DNA from: Fibrobacterota bacterium
GTDB lineage: Bacteria; Fibrobacterota; Fibrobacteria; UBA11236
Assembly: GCA_028287505.1 (NCBI GenBank)
Contig: JAQBPN010000007.1
Coordinates: 1 to 64,000 of the forward strand
Direction: 5' to 3'
DNA: 64,000 nt
In this document: positions 1 to 8,769 of the stretch, in pieces
Numbering within the stretch: the first letter of the stretch is position 1
How the letters are laid out: every line of letters starts with the position of its first letter
The notes under the pieces: generated by a model
Told to the model about the DNA's origin: nothing
The model's input: only the letters and a program-made list of their open reading frames with translations
The model's database searches: none
Program-made: the position numbers and the translations under genes

Positions 1-103
1 GCGCCCCGAAGCAGGAATAGTGGGCCTATTCCAAGGAGGGGCAACGCAGCCCTGGGCCCCAAGACCCGGCGAAAGCGTTTCACAATTGGGCTGTCTGGGC
101 ACT
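1..103. repeat. Partial copy of dispersed inverted-repeat element, cut by window edge
   Basis: This stretch aligns without gaps to positions 30969-31071, with about 5 mismatches in 103 bases. It contains the same GGAATAG-TGGGC-CTATTCC hairpin and the same end, which closely matches the terminal inverted repeat of the full copy. The left half lies outside the window. Read towards feoB, the element end falls on the TAG stop codon of that gene. Confidence 0.85.
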
Positions 104-2216
104 AAGCCACGCCCAGGGCCCTCAGGCCCTGGACCAGAATCACCGTAAGCACATAAGCGACCCCGGTGTAGACCACCAGCTGGATGGCCGCCAGCTTCCA
201 TCCCCCCGACTCCGCCTTGGCCACGGCAACGGTGGAGAAGCACTGCAGCGCGATCATGAAGAAGAGGATCACGCCCAGCACGGAAGAAACGGTGAAGACC
301 TTTTCATTGGTTCCCTCGAAGGTCACTTCCGACATGCGCGCCAGCAGCCTGTCCGCCAGGCCGTCGCCCTGGGTATCATCGATGCGGTACATGAGCGCCA
401 TGGCGCTGACGAACACCTCCCGCGCCGCGAAGCCGCAGATCATGGCAACCCCGCCGCGCCAGTCCAGGCCCATGGGTCGCGTGACGGGTTCGATGAAGCG
501 GCCGAGCTGGGCCGCGTAGGAATGGGTCACGGTAACGTATTCGCGGCCGCCGGGTTCCGGACTGGGCGCTAGCGCCGAAGGCGGTGCGCTCTCCAAGCCC
601 GCGACAGCCGATACGGCTGCGGGAGCGGATACCGCCGCGGACGCGGAGACGCTCGGGGCTTCCACCGGCGGCGTATGCGTCAGCACCCACAGCCCTAAGG
701 AAATGGCCACGATGGTCAATCCCGCCTTGCGCAGGTATTGCTCCGCCTTGTGATAGGTGGAGGCCACCACCACGCGCAGCACGGGCTTGCGCAGGGCCGG
801 CAGTTCCAGGATGAATCCGGAAATGTCCTTGTTGCGGCGCAGCTTGCTGATGACGGTGGAGACCAAGGCGCCCAGCACCATGCCGGCCAGGTAGAGTCCG
901 GTCAGGGCCAGGCCCCCGATCCACGGCTTGCCGCGGGGAGTGATGAACGCCAGCAGCAGGGTGTATACGGGCAGGCGCGCGCTGCAGCTCATGAGCGGGA
1001 TGATGAAGATGGTCAGGTTGCGCTCGTAGCGGTTGGGGATGGTGCGCGCCGCCATCATGGCGGGAATGGCGCAGGCATAGCCGGAGAGCAAGGGCACGAA
1101 GGATTTACCGTTGAGGCCTATCTTGGACAGGGGCTTGTCCACCAGGGCCGCGCCCCGCGCCAGGTATCCGGAGTCCTCCAGGTATCCCATGGCGAAAAAG
1201 AGGATGAGGATCTGCGGCAGGAAAACCATCACGGTGCCCACGCCGCCGATGGCCCCGTCCGCGATCAGGTCCACGATCCACGATTGGGGCAGCACGTGCT
1301 TGAGGCCGGAGATGGTCCAGCCGAACGCGCCGTCGATCAGGTCCATGAAAGGCGTCGCCATCCAGAAGATGGACGTGAAGATGACGAACATGGCGGCCAG
1401 GAAGATGGCCAGCCCATAGACGGGATGCAGCAGGATGCGATCGGCCGAGGCGAAGCGCGCGCCCGGTTCCTTTTTCCCATCGTCCTGGACGGAGACCAGG
1501 CGTTCCACTTCGTCCAGGGCCGCGTAATATCCCTGCACGCGCTCTTCCGTCATCCCTGCGGCGAATGCCTTGTACGCCTGCTGATCCGCCCCCGTCCGGC
1601 CCGATGCCGCGCGGCCGGCCAGCCAGCGCTCCTCCACCAATCGTCCCAGGTCCGCCGCTTTGTCCTTCCTGCGGGGATCGAGAGGGAGCACCGGACACTC
1701 CAGCATTTCGGACAGCTTGCGCGCGTCGATGTGCCGGCCCCGCTGGACCAGCAAATCGGACATGGTGAGGGCGATGACCAGGTTGAATCCCAGGTCCTGC
1801 AACTGCTTGACCAGGTAGAGATGGCGCGACAACTGATTGGCGTCCACCACCGCCACCACCACGTCCGGCCGGTGCCTGGCGAACAGGGCGTCCACGGTCA
1901 CCTTCTCGTCCAGCGACGCGGGAATCAGGCTGGTGAGCCCGGGCGTATCCATCACGCGGCACGGGAAACCCAGGAATGTCTTGCCGGGACCGATGGCGAA
2001 CTCGACCGTGGCCCCGGGATAATTGATGGTGTTGTAATGCGAGCCGGTGAGCAGATTGAAAAGGGTGGTCTTGCCGGAATTCGCGGATCCCACCAGGGCG
2101 ATCAACGGCTCCGAACCGGATCCGGCCCCGGAAGCCGCGTTCACGGAAGCGTCGGGAGACCCGGAGGCGGCCGTATCGGAGGGCGCGGAAGGATTCAGGT
2201 CCGGACGCGGATGCAC
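102..2216 (-). CDS. feoB: Ferrous iron transport protein B (FeoB)
   Basis: Inner-membrane Fe(II) permease with an N-terminal cytosolic G domain. The G1 loop GSANSGKT lies at about residues 43-50 and G3 DTPG at 90-93. G4 reads TMSD (151-154) instead of the usual NKxD. Gate and core membrane segments follow from about residue 265 to the end. At 704 residues it is slightly shorter than typical FeoB. It has two low-complexity additions: an Ala/Ser/Gly-rich N-terminal tail of about 35 residues before the G domain, and an Ala/Pro/Ser-rich insert at roughly 515-560 in a loop between membrane segments. It overlaps feoA by 22 bp, so the two are probably translationally coupled and read from the promoter at 2521-2549. 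Its TAG stop coincides with the end of a repeat. Confidence 0.95.
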   Translation of the reverse strand: MHPRPDLNPSAPSDTAASGSPDASVNAASGAGSGSEPLIALVGSANSGKTTLFNLLTGSHYNTINYPGATVEFAIGPGKTFLGFPCRVMDTPGLTSLIPASLDEKVTVDALFARHRPDVVVAVVDANQLSRHLYLVKQLQDLGFNLVIALTMSDLLVQRGRHIDARKLSEMLECPVLPLDPRRKDKAADLGRLVEERWLAGRAASGRTGADQQAYKAFAAGMTEERVQGYYAALDEVERLVSVQDDGKKEPGARFASADRILLHPVYGLAIFLAAMFVIFTSIFWMATPFMDLIDGAFGWTISGLKHVLPQSWIVDLIADGAIGGVGTVMVFLPQILILFFAMGYLEDSGYLARGAALVDKPLSKIGLNGKSFVPLLSGYACAIPAMMAARTIPNRYERNLTIFIIPLMSCSARLPVYTLLLAFITPRGKPWIGGLALTGLYLAGMVLGALVSTVISKLRRNKDISGFILELPALRKPVLRVVVASTYHKAEQYLRKAGLTIVAISLGLWVLTHTPPVEAPSVSASAAVSAPAAVSAVAGLESAPPSALAPSPEPGGREYVTVTHSYAAQLGRFIEPVTRPMGLDWRGGVAMICGFAAREVFVSAMALMYRIDDTQGDGLADRLLARMSEVTFEGTNEKVFTVSSVLGVILFFMIALQCFSTVAVAKAESGGWKLAAIQLVVYTGVAYVLTVILVQGLRALGVA

Positions 2217-2482
2217 TTGGCCTCGCTCTTGCGCAACGCAATCGACGTCCCACGCAATGCGTAAATGTTGGGATCGCCGAAGGGCGTGGACATGAGGAAG
2301 GAGATGGCGCTGCCGGCCACGAAACCGAGCTCCATCAGGTGCAGTTTCAAAGCGGGTTCGGCGCTGATGTGGAGGATGGTTCCCGCCTCGCCGGGCTTCA
2401 GGGAATCGAGGGCGACGCCGGATTCGGCACCGGCGGTTTCCGTTCCCGCCACCACGGGTTCGCGATTGATGATCTTTACCAT
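2195..2482 (-). CDS. feoA: Ferrous iron transport protein A (FeoA)
   Basis: A 95-residue protein with a FeoA/SH3-like domain over about residues 25-95. The family pattern is visible: LKPGEAGTI near the start, the central LMELGFVAGS, and the C-terminal ALRGTSIALRKSEA. FeoA proteins are cytosolic partners that modulate FeoB. The first 25 residues are an extra tail not expected for the domain. It lies immediately upstream of feoB with a 22-bp overlap, which supports the call. An AGGAAG Shine-Dalgarno sits about 10 nt before the ATG. Confidence 0.92.
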   Translation of the reverse strand: MVKIINREPVVAGTETAGAESGVALDSLKPGEAGTILHISAEPALKLHLMELGFVAGSAISFLMSTPFGDPNIYALRGTSIALRKSEAKCIRVRT

Positions 2483-2520
2483 TGGGAACGCACTTCCTGG
2501 AAAATCAGGTCCTTAGCCTA

Positions 2521-2559
2521 ATTATACGCAGGTGGCGGCGCAAAATCAAGACTTAGTCT
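2521..2559 (-). promoter_or_regulatory. Sigma-70-type promoter of feoAB with overlapping palindrome
   Basis: On the minus strand TTGATT (2544-2549) and TATAAT (2521-2526) are separated by exactly 17 bases, about 40 nt upstream of the feoA start. The inverted repeat AGACT-T-AGTCT at 2549-2559 touches the -35 box and could be an operator. It does not match a Fur box that I recognise. The promoter call is from sequence; the regulator is unknown. Confidence 0.65.
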
Positions 2560-2616
2560 CAATCTCGCCAAACAAACAGGGAAAGAACCGCCGGAATTCC
2601 GGGAATTCCGTCAATT

Positions 2617-4257
2617 CTAGGAGGTCGGTGCGGTGGAACCGAGGGGCAGGAAAATGGTGAAGGTCGAGCCTTTTCCGGGCTGGCTTTGGACCTCGATACG
2701 CCCATTGTGCTTCTTGATGATGCCGTGGCATAGGGACAGGCCCAGTCCTACGCCCTTGCCCACCGGCCTGGTGGTGAAAAAGGGGGTGAACAGCTTCGGC
2801 AGATTCTCCTCCGGGATCCCCACCCCCGTGTCTGTGATGGCCACCCTGATTTTACCCTCTTCGATGCGCGACTCCACGGTGATTTCCCCCTGGCCGGAGA
2901 TGGCCTGGGCCGCATTGGTGATGAGGTTCAGAAGGGCGTGGTTCAATTGCCCGGGACAGCATAGCAAGAACGGAAGATGTCCCAAGCGTTTGTGGACCGT
3001 GCACCCGGGCACGGATTCCAGTCCGGAGATCTTGAGGGTGGACTCGATGCTTTCGTTGACGTCCACCCTCTTCATCTCGGCTTCGTCCAGACGGGCGAAG
3101 GTCTTGAGGTTGGCCACGATATCCTTGATCCGGTTGCCGCCTTCCAGGGATTCGGAGGTGATCTTCTCGATGTCTTCCAGGATAAAGGGAATATCCTCCC
3201 GTTCCCAGACTTTGGAAATGGATTCGAATTCCGCCGTCTTCCCCGTCCCCCTCTCGGCGCGCGCCTCCGCATCCGCCTCAGCGAGGGCGTAGAGCGGGAG
3301 CAGGGTTTCCTGGATAGGTCCAAGATACCTCATAAGGCAGGAGAGATTGCTCAGGATGAAGCTCATGGGATTGTTGATCTCATGGGCGACCCCGGCCGCT
3401 AGCTGGCCGATGGAGGCCATCTTTTCGGATTGCAGCAGTTGGTTCTGGTTTTCCGTGAGCTTCTGGTTCATCTCCTGGAGCTCCGCATGCTTTCGGCTCA
3501 GATCCGCCGTGCGTTCGGCCACCTTGGATTCCAGGCTCCGGTTCAACGCCTCCAACTCACCGGACTTTTCGAGCAGTTGCCGATTGGCGCGGAAAAGATC
3601 GAGCTGCCATTTGCGCAGTAACTGGAGAATGATGAGCCATGCGATGAACAGGCCCGAAGCCATTCCCACGATGATAAGGACGGATACCAGGGTGCTTCGT
3701 TTCTGGTCCTTCATCATCAGCCCGGTTCCCTCGTCCAGGACGCGGATGATCTCGGCGATTTTGCGGTGGAGGGAATCCTGGGCGGCCATATACTTCCGTC
3801 CGAAAACGAGGTACTGCGCCGTCTCCCTTTCATCGGACGCGATCATTTCGATGGCTTGGTGGCTCAGGCGGTTGAACTCGGAGTACTCCCCCCGGTATTG
3901 CAGTTCCGGCGACACCCCATCCGGGGCCGGGAGCGAAATGGACCCTTGCAGCGCAGAGTCCAGCTTGGTTTCGTATTCGCAATAGCGATCCGTCCAATAC
4001 TGGTTCCCGGTGGAGACCGCCAGATGCATGGACGAAGAGAGGATTTCCTGGTATAGAAGCAGGTCGTCCTTCGCTTTTTCCGACTGGGAGATCCTGTTCG
4101 TGGTGGATTTCAATTTCTCGAAGGCATGGTAGGTATTCCAGGCCAGCATCCCAAGGACCAATTCCGTGCCGAGGATGGCGGCCACGATGATCAGCGTCTG
4201 CAGACGGGGATGGGCGGCCGCTCCCGCATTCATCATGGGCTTATCCTGATCCGCCAT
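2617..4257 (-). CDS. Membrane-bound sensor histidine kinase
   Basis: A 546-residue sensor kinase. It has TM1 at about residues 20-41, a periplasmic sensor region of about 150 residues with no family I recognise, and TM2 at about 190-214. A coiled-coil linker follows (about 225-280), then a HisKA domain with phospho-acceptor His292 in GVAHEINNP. The HATPase_c domain has an N box (NLITNAAQAI), a G1 box (DTGVGIPEENL) and a G2 region (GVGLGLSLCHGI). It starts 5 nt after the stop of the cupredoxin-like gene, so the two are almost certainly cotranscribed. The cupredoxin may be its periplasmic signal partner (inference). No cognate regulator is fused; candidates lie within 4 kb. Confidence 0.93.
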   Translation of the reverse strand: MADQDKPMMNAGAAAHPRLQTLIIVAAILGTELVLGMLAWNTYHAFEKLKSTTNRISQSEKAKDDLLLYQEILSSSMHLAVSTGNQYWTDRYCEYETKLDSALQGSISLPAPDGVSPELQYRGEYSEFNRLSHQAIEMIASDERETAQYLVFGRKYMAAQDSLHRKIAEIIRVLDEGTGLMMKDQKRSTLVSVLIIVGMASGLFIAWLIILQLLRKWQLDLFRANRQLLEKSGELEALNRSLESKVAERTADLSRKHAELQEMNQKLTENQNQLLQSEKMASIGQLAAGVAHEINNPMSFILSNLSCLMRYLGPIQETLLPLYALAEADAEARAERGTGKTAEFESISKVWEREDIPFILEDIEKITSESLEGGNRIKDIVANLKTFARLDEAEMKRVDVNESIESTLKISGLESVPGCTVHKRLGHLPFLLCCPGQLNHALLNLITNAAQAISGQGEITVESRIEEGKIRVAITDTGVGIPEENLPKLFTPFFTTRPVGKGVGLGLSLCHGIIKKHNGRIEVQSQPGKGSTFTIFLPLGSTAPTS

Positions 4258-4262
4258 CGGGA

Positions 4263-4889
4263 TTACCGCCTCGACAAGGACAAGTCGCCGTCTTTTTTTC
4301 CGCCTTTTGCCACCGGCAAGCTCAGCATGGCGCCCTCTTTCAAGTCCGCTTCAATGGCCTCATGCTTGGGAAACCACACGCGGACGCGGGACAGTCCCTC
4401 GGGTATGTTCTCGATCTTGAAGCCGGTCTTCCGATCGGTGGATTTGAACTCCACGATCGCGTAATGAGAGCTGGAAATATTCGCGACATAGGCCTGCATC
4501 CTGGGGTGGATCTTGCAGCCCACGCGCGCTACCTCCCCTTCATCCCAATTCATCGCCACCCGGGTCACCTCCCCGGGCGAAACCACGCCGGCATTGGAAT
4601 TCACCTTTGTTTTCGGATCGTTCACGTAGAGGTCGTGTTCCACGCTATCGGAGTTCTTGAAGACAATCTCGGTCCCCTTGGCTCCCACCACCATCTTTTC
4701 AAGGAACTGCTTGTTCTTCTCTTCCACCACGGTCTTGGATGCCTTGGACCGGGAGTGATCCTCGCTGAAATAGACCAACGCGACCGAGGGCGGGGATTCC
4801 TCAAAGGAAAAGGTTCCGGTCAAGGTGTCCGCCCCGGCCGAAGCCGCGAGGCACAGCGTCAACTGGAGACGGCGTCTGAAAGTTCGCAT
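4263..4889 (-). CDS. Exported cupredoxin-like (methylamine-utilization-like) protein
   Basis: A 208-residue protein with a basic, hydrophobic N-terminus typical of a Sec signal (cleavage near residue 20). A cupredoxin-like fold follows. His85 (SVEHDLYV), Cys125, His128 and Met131 (CKIHPRM) reproduce the His-Cys-His-Met set of a type 1 copper site. This supports copper binding and either electron transfer or copper sensing in the periplasm. The C-terminal third (about 140-208) resembles a small beta domain that I cannot name. A strong AAGGGA Shine-Dalgarno precedes the ATG. The gene lies 5 nt ahead of the histidine kinase, an unusual pairing that suggests a role in signal input. The fold assignment is from motif and length only. 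Confidence 0.75.
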   Translation of the reverse strand: MRTFRRRLQLTLCLAASAGADTLTGTFSFEESPPSVALVYFSEDHSRSKASKTVVEEKNKQFLEKMVVGAKGTEIVFKNSDSVEHDLYVNDPKTKVNSNAGVVSPGEVTRVAMNWDEGEVARVGCKIHPRMQAYVANISSSHYAIVEFKSTDRKTGFKIENIPEGLSRVRVWFPKHEAIEADLKEGAMLSLPVAKGGKKDGDLSLSRR

Positions 4890-5022
4890 CAGGATCCCTT
4901 GGAGCCTTCTCCCCTGAGTTCTTTTGGGGACTTAGGGTGCTTGAGGTGTATCATACCGGCCGGGCCCGCGGCGCGTCAACTTCGGCGCCAGTCAATTCGC
5001 GGTCAGACATGCCATGAATCCA

Positions 5023-6399
5023 TCAGTTACCGGGCGACGGGACTGGGGACTTTGACGGGGATTCCGCGGCCGCTTCGGCCGGGGTCCGCCGGATGAAAAC
5101 GTCACCCGCCTCGATCTGTTCCGTGTTCAGGAAGATTGTGATGCGCGCCAAATGTTCGGCGGAAAGGGCGGTGCCTCTCGCCAGCAGCAGCACTCCTTGC
5201 GAGCCGCGGACGTCCCGGCTCAGAACCATGCCCTCGCGCAGATCGGAAAGGGAAACTTCCACCTCGTTGCTTTCCGGTCCGTTGGACTCTTCCTTGAGGC
5301 TTGCGACCAGGGCCTCGAGGACCGCGGGATCGAATTCCATCGCGGAGCGGTTGAGCAGCCAGGCAAGGGCCTTTTCCGGCGTCGCCATCTGATAATCGGC
5401 CTTGTTGTTCAGGATGCCGTCGTAAGCGTCCGCGACGGCGATGATGCGGGCCCCCAAAGGAATGTTTTCGCCTTTCAACCGATCCGGGAATCCCGAGCCG
5501 TTGTAATTTTCATGGTGGTGCCGGACCATCTTGGAGGCTTTTTCAAAATGAGGCACCATGCGGAGCACGCCGTCTCCCTGGAGCACGTGCTTCTGCCAGA
5601 TTTGCAGCTCATTGGGTTTCAGGAGGTTGGCCGGCTTGCGGAGGATCTCGGGAGGAAGGGCGATTTCCCCGATATCGTGCAGGAGCGCCGCGACTTCCAA
5701 TTGCATCGCGTCCTTGGAAGGCAGGCCCAAAAGCCTGGCCATGGCCTTGCTCCTGGCCGCCACCCTGCGGGAATGGCTTCCGATATGCGGGCTGTTCATT
5801 TCGGTGAACCCGGCCAAGGCGCGCACGGAAGCCAGAAAACTCTTTTCCAAATCCTTGTGGAGACGGACCGTTTCCGCGGTGCGTTCCTCCACTTTTTTTT
5901 CCAGGTTCCCGTTCAGGTCCCGGAGTTCGTGGTTCTGCGCAAGCGTCAGCTCATGCAGCCGGCGGTTCTCCTGCAACAGGTCGAATTGGGCCACCGCCTG
6001 GCGCACGGTCATTATCAGTTCCTGATCATTCCAAGGCTTGGAGAGAAAGCGGTAGACAAAGCCCTTGTTGATGGCGTCCAGGGTGGCGTTCAGGTCCGCG
6101 TATCCCGTGAGGATGACGCGGACGGTTTCGGGGGAAATCTTTTTGACGCGCTCGAGCAGCGCCGTCCCTTCCATTTCCGGCATGCGGTGATCGGAGATCA
6201 CGGCTGCGAATTTTTCCCCCGCCACCAGCTTCAGGGCTTCCTCCGGAGAAGTGGTGGTGCGGATATCGTAGCTCTCCTTGCGGAGCAGCCTTTGCAAGGC
6301 AGACAGGATGCCGGCCTCGTCATCGACGAAGAGCACTTTCGGCTTCGGCTGGGAATCGCCGTTCAATGGCCCGTCGGAAAGGATTGGAACTTCGCTCAC
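5023..6399 (-). CDS. Response regulator with HD-GYP phosphodiesterase domain
   Basis: An N-terminal receiver domain (VLFVDDE acidic pocket; phospho-acceptor Asp in ISDHRMPEM) is followed by a coiled coil and an HD-GYP domain. HD-GYP signatures are visible: HSRRVA, LLHDIGEIALP and HHHENYNGSGFP. The last is a GFP variant of the family GYP. HD-GYP domains hydrolyse cyclic di-GMP. A further 100 residues or so at the C-terminus carry a PilZ/SAF-like beta segment that I cannot assign. The longest frame starts at a GTG at 6462 with no ribosome site. I prefer the GTG at 6399, preceded by AAAGG at good spacing, giving 458 residues. It probably belongs functionally with the neighbouring kinases. Confidence 0.9.
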   Translation of the reverse strand: MSEVPILSDGPLNGDSQPKPKVLFVDDEAGILSALQRLLRKESYDIRTTTSPEEALKLVAGEKFAAVISDHRMPEMEGTALLERVKKISPETVRVILTGYADLNATLDAINKGFVYRFLSKPWNDQELIMTVRQAVAQFDLLQENRRLHELTLAQNHELRDLNGNLEKKVEERTAETVRLHKDLEKSFLASVRALAGFTEMNSPHIGSHSRRVAARSKAMARLLGLPSKDAMQLEVAALLHDIGEIALPPEILRKPANLLKPNELQIWQKHVLQGDGVLRMVPHFEKASKMVRHHHENYNGSGFPDRLKGENIPLGARIIAVADAYDGILNNKADYQMATPEKALAWLLNRSAMEFDPAVLEALVASLKEESNGPESNEVEVSLSDLREGMVLSRDVRGSQGVLLLARGTALSAEHLARITIFLNTEQIEAGDVFIRRTPAEAAAESPSKSPVPSPGN

Positions 6400-6561
6400 G
6401 ATATGCCTTTGGGTATTTCCGGCCGGAAGCGGACGGCTTCCGGCCAAGGATAAGGCTATCACATGAACAACATTCGAACCCAGTAGAATCTTGACGGATC
6501 GGAAATTCTTCCGGATTGGGATAAAATGGATTCAAACCGGGTCAAATGGGCAAGACTGGCT

Positions 6562-6591
6562 TTGACTTGGGAACCGGCCGCCCTTTAGAAT
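6562..6591 (+). promoter_or_regulatory. Sigma-70-type promoter of the single-domain receiver gene
   Basis: TTGACT (6562-6567) and TAGAAT (6586-6591) are spaced by 18 bases. The -10 box ends only 9 nt before the ATG at 6601, so transcription would start within a few bases of the start codon. The mRNA would be essentially leaderless. Confidence 0.5.
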
Positions 6592-6600
6592 CAGGGTGCC

Positions 6601-6957
6601 ATGAAGCCCAAAAGCATTCTTTGCGTCGACGATGAGCCCTATGTGCTCAACGCACTGAGACGGCTCCTGAGAATGGAACCGGTGGAATTGATCTGCGCGG
6701 GAAGCGCCGAGGAAGGCTTGGCGGCTCTGGCGGGGAAGCGGTTCGACGTCATCGTTTCCGACTATATCATGCCCGGAAAGAACGGAGTGGAGTTTCTGGC
6801 CGAAGCCAGGAAGGCCCTCCCCGAATCCCACCGCATCCTTCTCACCGGGCATGGCGACCACAGCCGTATCGAGCAGGCGCTCGGCTGCGGAGATGTCCAC
6901 GAGTTCTTCACCAAACCCTGGGACAGCGAATTGTTGAAGATGAAAATCCTGTCTTGA
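6601..6957 (+). CDS. Single-domain response regulator (receiver only)
   Basis: 118 residues that consist entirely of a CheY-like receiver. The acidic pair is in LCVDDEP, the phospho-acceptor is Asp54 (SDYIMPG), and the conserved Lys is Lys105 in FTKPWD. The KPW motif is shared with receivers of the RpfG/HD-GYP type, including the neighbour at 5023-6399. It has no output domain, so it probably acts as a phosphate relay or protein-interaction partner. It lies divergent from the HD-GYP regulator and 116 nt upstream of the soluble hybrid kinase. Confidence 0.9.
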   Translation: MKPKSILCVDDEPYVLNALRRLLRMEPVELICAGSAEEGLAALAGKRFDVIVSDYIMPGKNGVEFLAEARKALPESHRILLTGHGDHSRIEQALGCGDVHEFFTKPWDSELLKMKILS

Positions 6958-7073
6958 AACAACGATTTCCCGCCAGAATGTGCCATCCGGCAACTCTTGT
7001 ACATTGTGTACGCGCCGTCAAGGATAAACCCATTTCAGCCGCGCCTGAACGATGTTAGGATAATCCAGGAAAT

Positions 7074-8747
7074 ATGCCGGAAATTATTTTGAAAGGAACC
7101 CTGTCCATCCTGCACGTGGAGGATAGTGATCTGGATTCGGCGATAGCGGAGTCGGTCCTGAAAGCGGCGGGTCTGAAAGTCAACATCCGGCGCGTGGAGG
7201 ACGAGGAGGAATTCCTGTTGGCCTTCCGCTCAGGCCATTGGGATTTGGTTCTCGCGGACTACTCCCTGCCCACGTTCAACGGTTTCAAAGCCCTGGAACT
7301 GACCCGCGCCCTCCAACCCGACCTGCCTTTCATCTTCCTTTCCGGGACAATGGGCGAGGAACTGGCGGTGGAATCCTTGCGGCAAGGAGCCATCGACTAC
7401 GTTCTCAAAAACTCTCCCCAGCGTCTTCCCAACTCGGTGGCCAGGGCATTGAAAGCCGCGGTCGCCCAAAGGGAAAAGGCCGCCGCAGAACGCGAGCTGC
7501 GGGAATCGGAGGCCAGGCTTGCGGCCCTCATCGAGAATTCGCAGGATTCCATCTGGTCGGTGGATAGGGAATATCGCCTCATGTCCTTCAACTCCACCTC
7601 CCTGGAAATGTTCAAGACCAACCTGGGAGTGGATCTTGCGCTGGGAATCCGGATGGACGAAATCATGCCCGCGGAGGCGCTCAGGGCGGAAATGCGGGAA
7701 CGGCTGGACCGGGCCTTAAGAGGAGAGCGTTTCCTGGTGGAGGTATCCCCGCCTCCGCGGGGCGGAAAGGAAAACCATCTGGAAATCGCCTACAACCCCA
7801 TCCGCGTGGCCGGCGACGTGATCGGGGTGGTGGTCTTTACCCGTAACGTGACGGAAAGGAAAATGGCCCACGAAGAGATCCTCCGGCATCGGGACGAGCT
7901 GGAGAAAATCAACGCGCGCCTTTTGGAAAACCAGGCCCAGTTGCTGCAATCGGAGAAACTGGCCTGCATCGGGCAATTGGCCGCGGGCGTCACCCATGAG
8001 ATCAACAATCCCATGACCTTCGTCACCTCCAACCTCGCAACCTTGACCGAATACGTCGAGACCCTCAAGATGGCGATCGCGGAGTGCGCGGGCCTGCTTC
8101 AGGCCGCCCAGGCCAGTTCGGATCCCAAGATCATGGCCGAGCTGGATCACTTCAGGACCATGCGCCGTGACAAACAATTGAACGACGTGCTCGAGGACAT
8201 CGGACCCTTGGTAACGGAAACCCTGAACGGGGCCAAGCGGGTCAATGAAATCGTCAATAGCCTCAAGACCGTCGCCCGGGCCGACGACTCCCGCGTCCAA
8301 CTCGTGGACGTCCAGGTCTGCCTGGAGGAAGCCTTGAAGTTGGCCTGGAACGAAGTGAAGTACAAATGCACCATCCGGAAGGATTTCAACCCGGTGTCCA
8401 TGGTATCGGGGCACCCGGGACAGCTTCAGCAGGTTTTCCTGAACCTGCTCATGAACGCCGCTCAAGCCATTCCCAAAAAAGGGGAAGTCATACTGCGCAC
8501 GCGGGAAGAGCCGGGATCCGTAGTCCTGGAAATCCAGGACGATGGTTCCGGCATCGCTCCCGAAAACCTGGCCAAGATCTTTACGCCGTTTTTCACCACA
8601 AAGCCGGTCGGCAAGGGGACCGGCCTCGGCTTGTCCATTTCCTACGGGATTATCCAAGCCCATGGCGGCACGATGAATGTGAAATCCCAACCCGGCACGG
8701 GCACCACCTTCGTGATAAGCCTGCCCAAGTTGGCGCCGGCCACCTAA
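7074..8747 (+). CDS. Soluble receiver-PAS-histidine kinase
   Basis: 557 residues without membrane segments. An N-terminal receiver (Asp62 in LADYSLP, Lys112) is followed by a PAS domain (about 145-262), a coiled coil, HisKA with His308 (GVTHEINNP), and HATPase_c (NLLMNAAQAI, DDGSGIAPENL, GTGLGLSISYGI). The receiver at the N-terminus makes it a likely relay component that receives phosphate from another kinase. The kinase core closely resembles that at 2617-4257, including the FTPFFTT(K/R)PVGKG segment, so the two probably arose by duplication. An AGGA site precedes the ATG. Confidence 0.92.
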   Translation: MPEIILKGTLSILHVEDSDLDSAIAESVLKAAGLKVNIRRVEDEEEFLLAFRSGHWDLVLADYSLPTFNGFKALELTRALQPDLPFIFLSGTMGEELAVESLRQGAIDYVLKNSPQRLPNSVARALKAAVAQREKAAAERELRESEARLAALIENSQDSIWSVDREYRLMSFNSTSLEMFKTNLGVDLALGIRMDEIMPAEALRAEMRERLDRALRGERFLVEVSPPPRGGKENHLEIAYNPIRVAGDVIGVVVFTRNVTERKMAHEEILRHRDELEKINARLLENQAQLLQSEKLACIGQLAAGVTHEINNPMTFVTSNLATLTEYVETLKMAIAECAGLLQAAQASSDPKIMAELDHFRTMRRDKQLNDVLEDIGPLVTETLNGAKRVNEIVNSLKTVARADDSRVQLVDVQVCLEEALKLAWNEVKYKCTIRKDFNPVSMVSGHPGQLQQVFLNLLMNAAQAIPKKGEVILRTREEPGSVVLEIQDDGSGIAPENLAKIFTPFFTTKPVGKGTGLGLSISYGIIQAHGGTMNVKSQPGTGTTFVISLPKLAPAT

Positions 8748-8769
8748 CAGGCGGGATGCCCATGTGGGC

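Noticed and set aside
2591-2602. 12-bp palindrome CCGGAATTCCGG downstream of the histidine kinase
   Set aside because: It could be a terminator stem, but it has no loop and no T-run. Kept only as a note.
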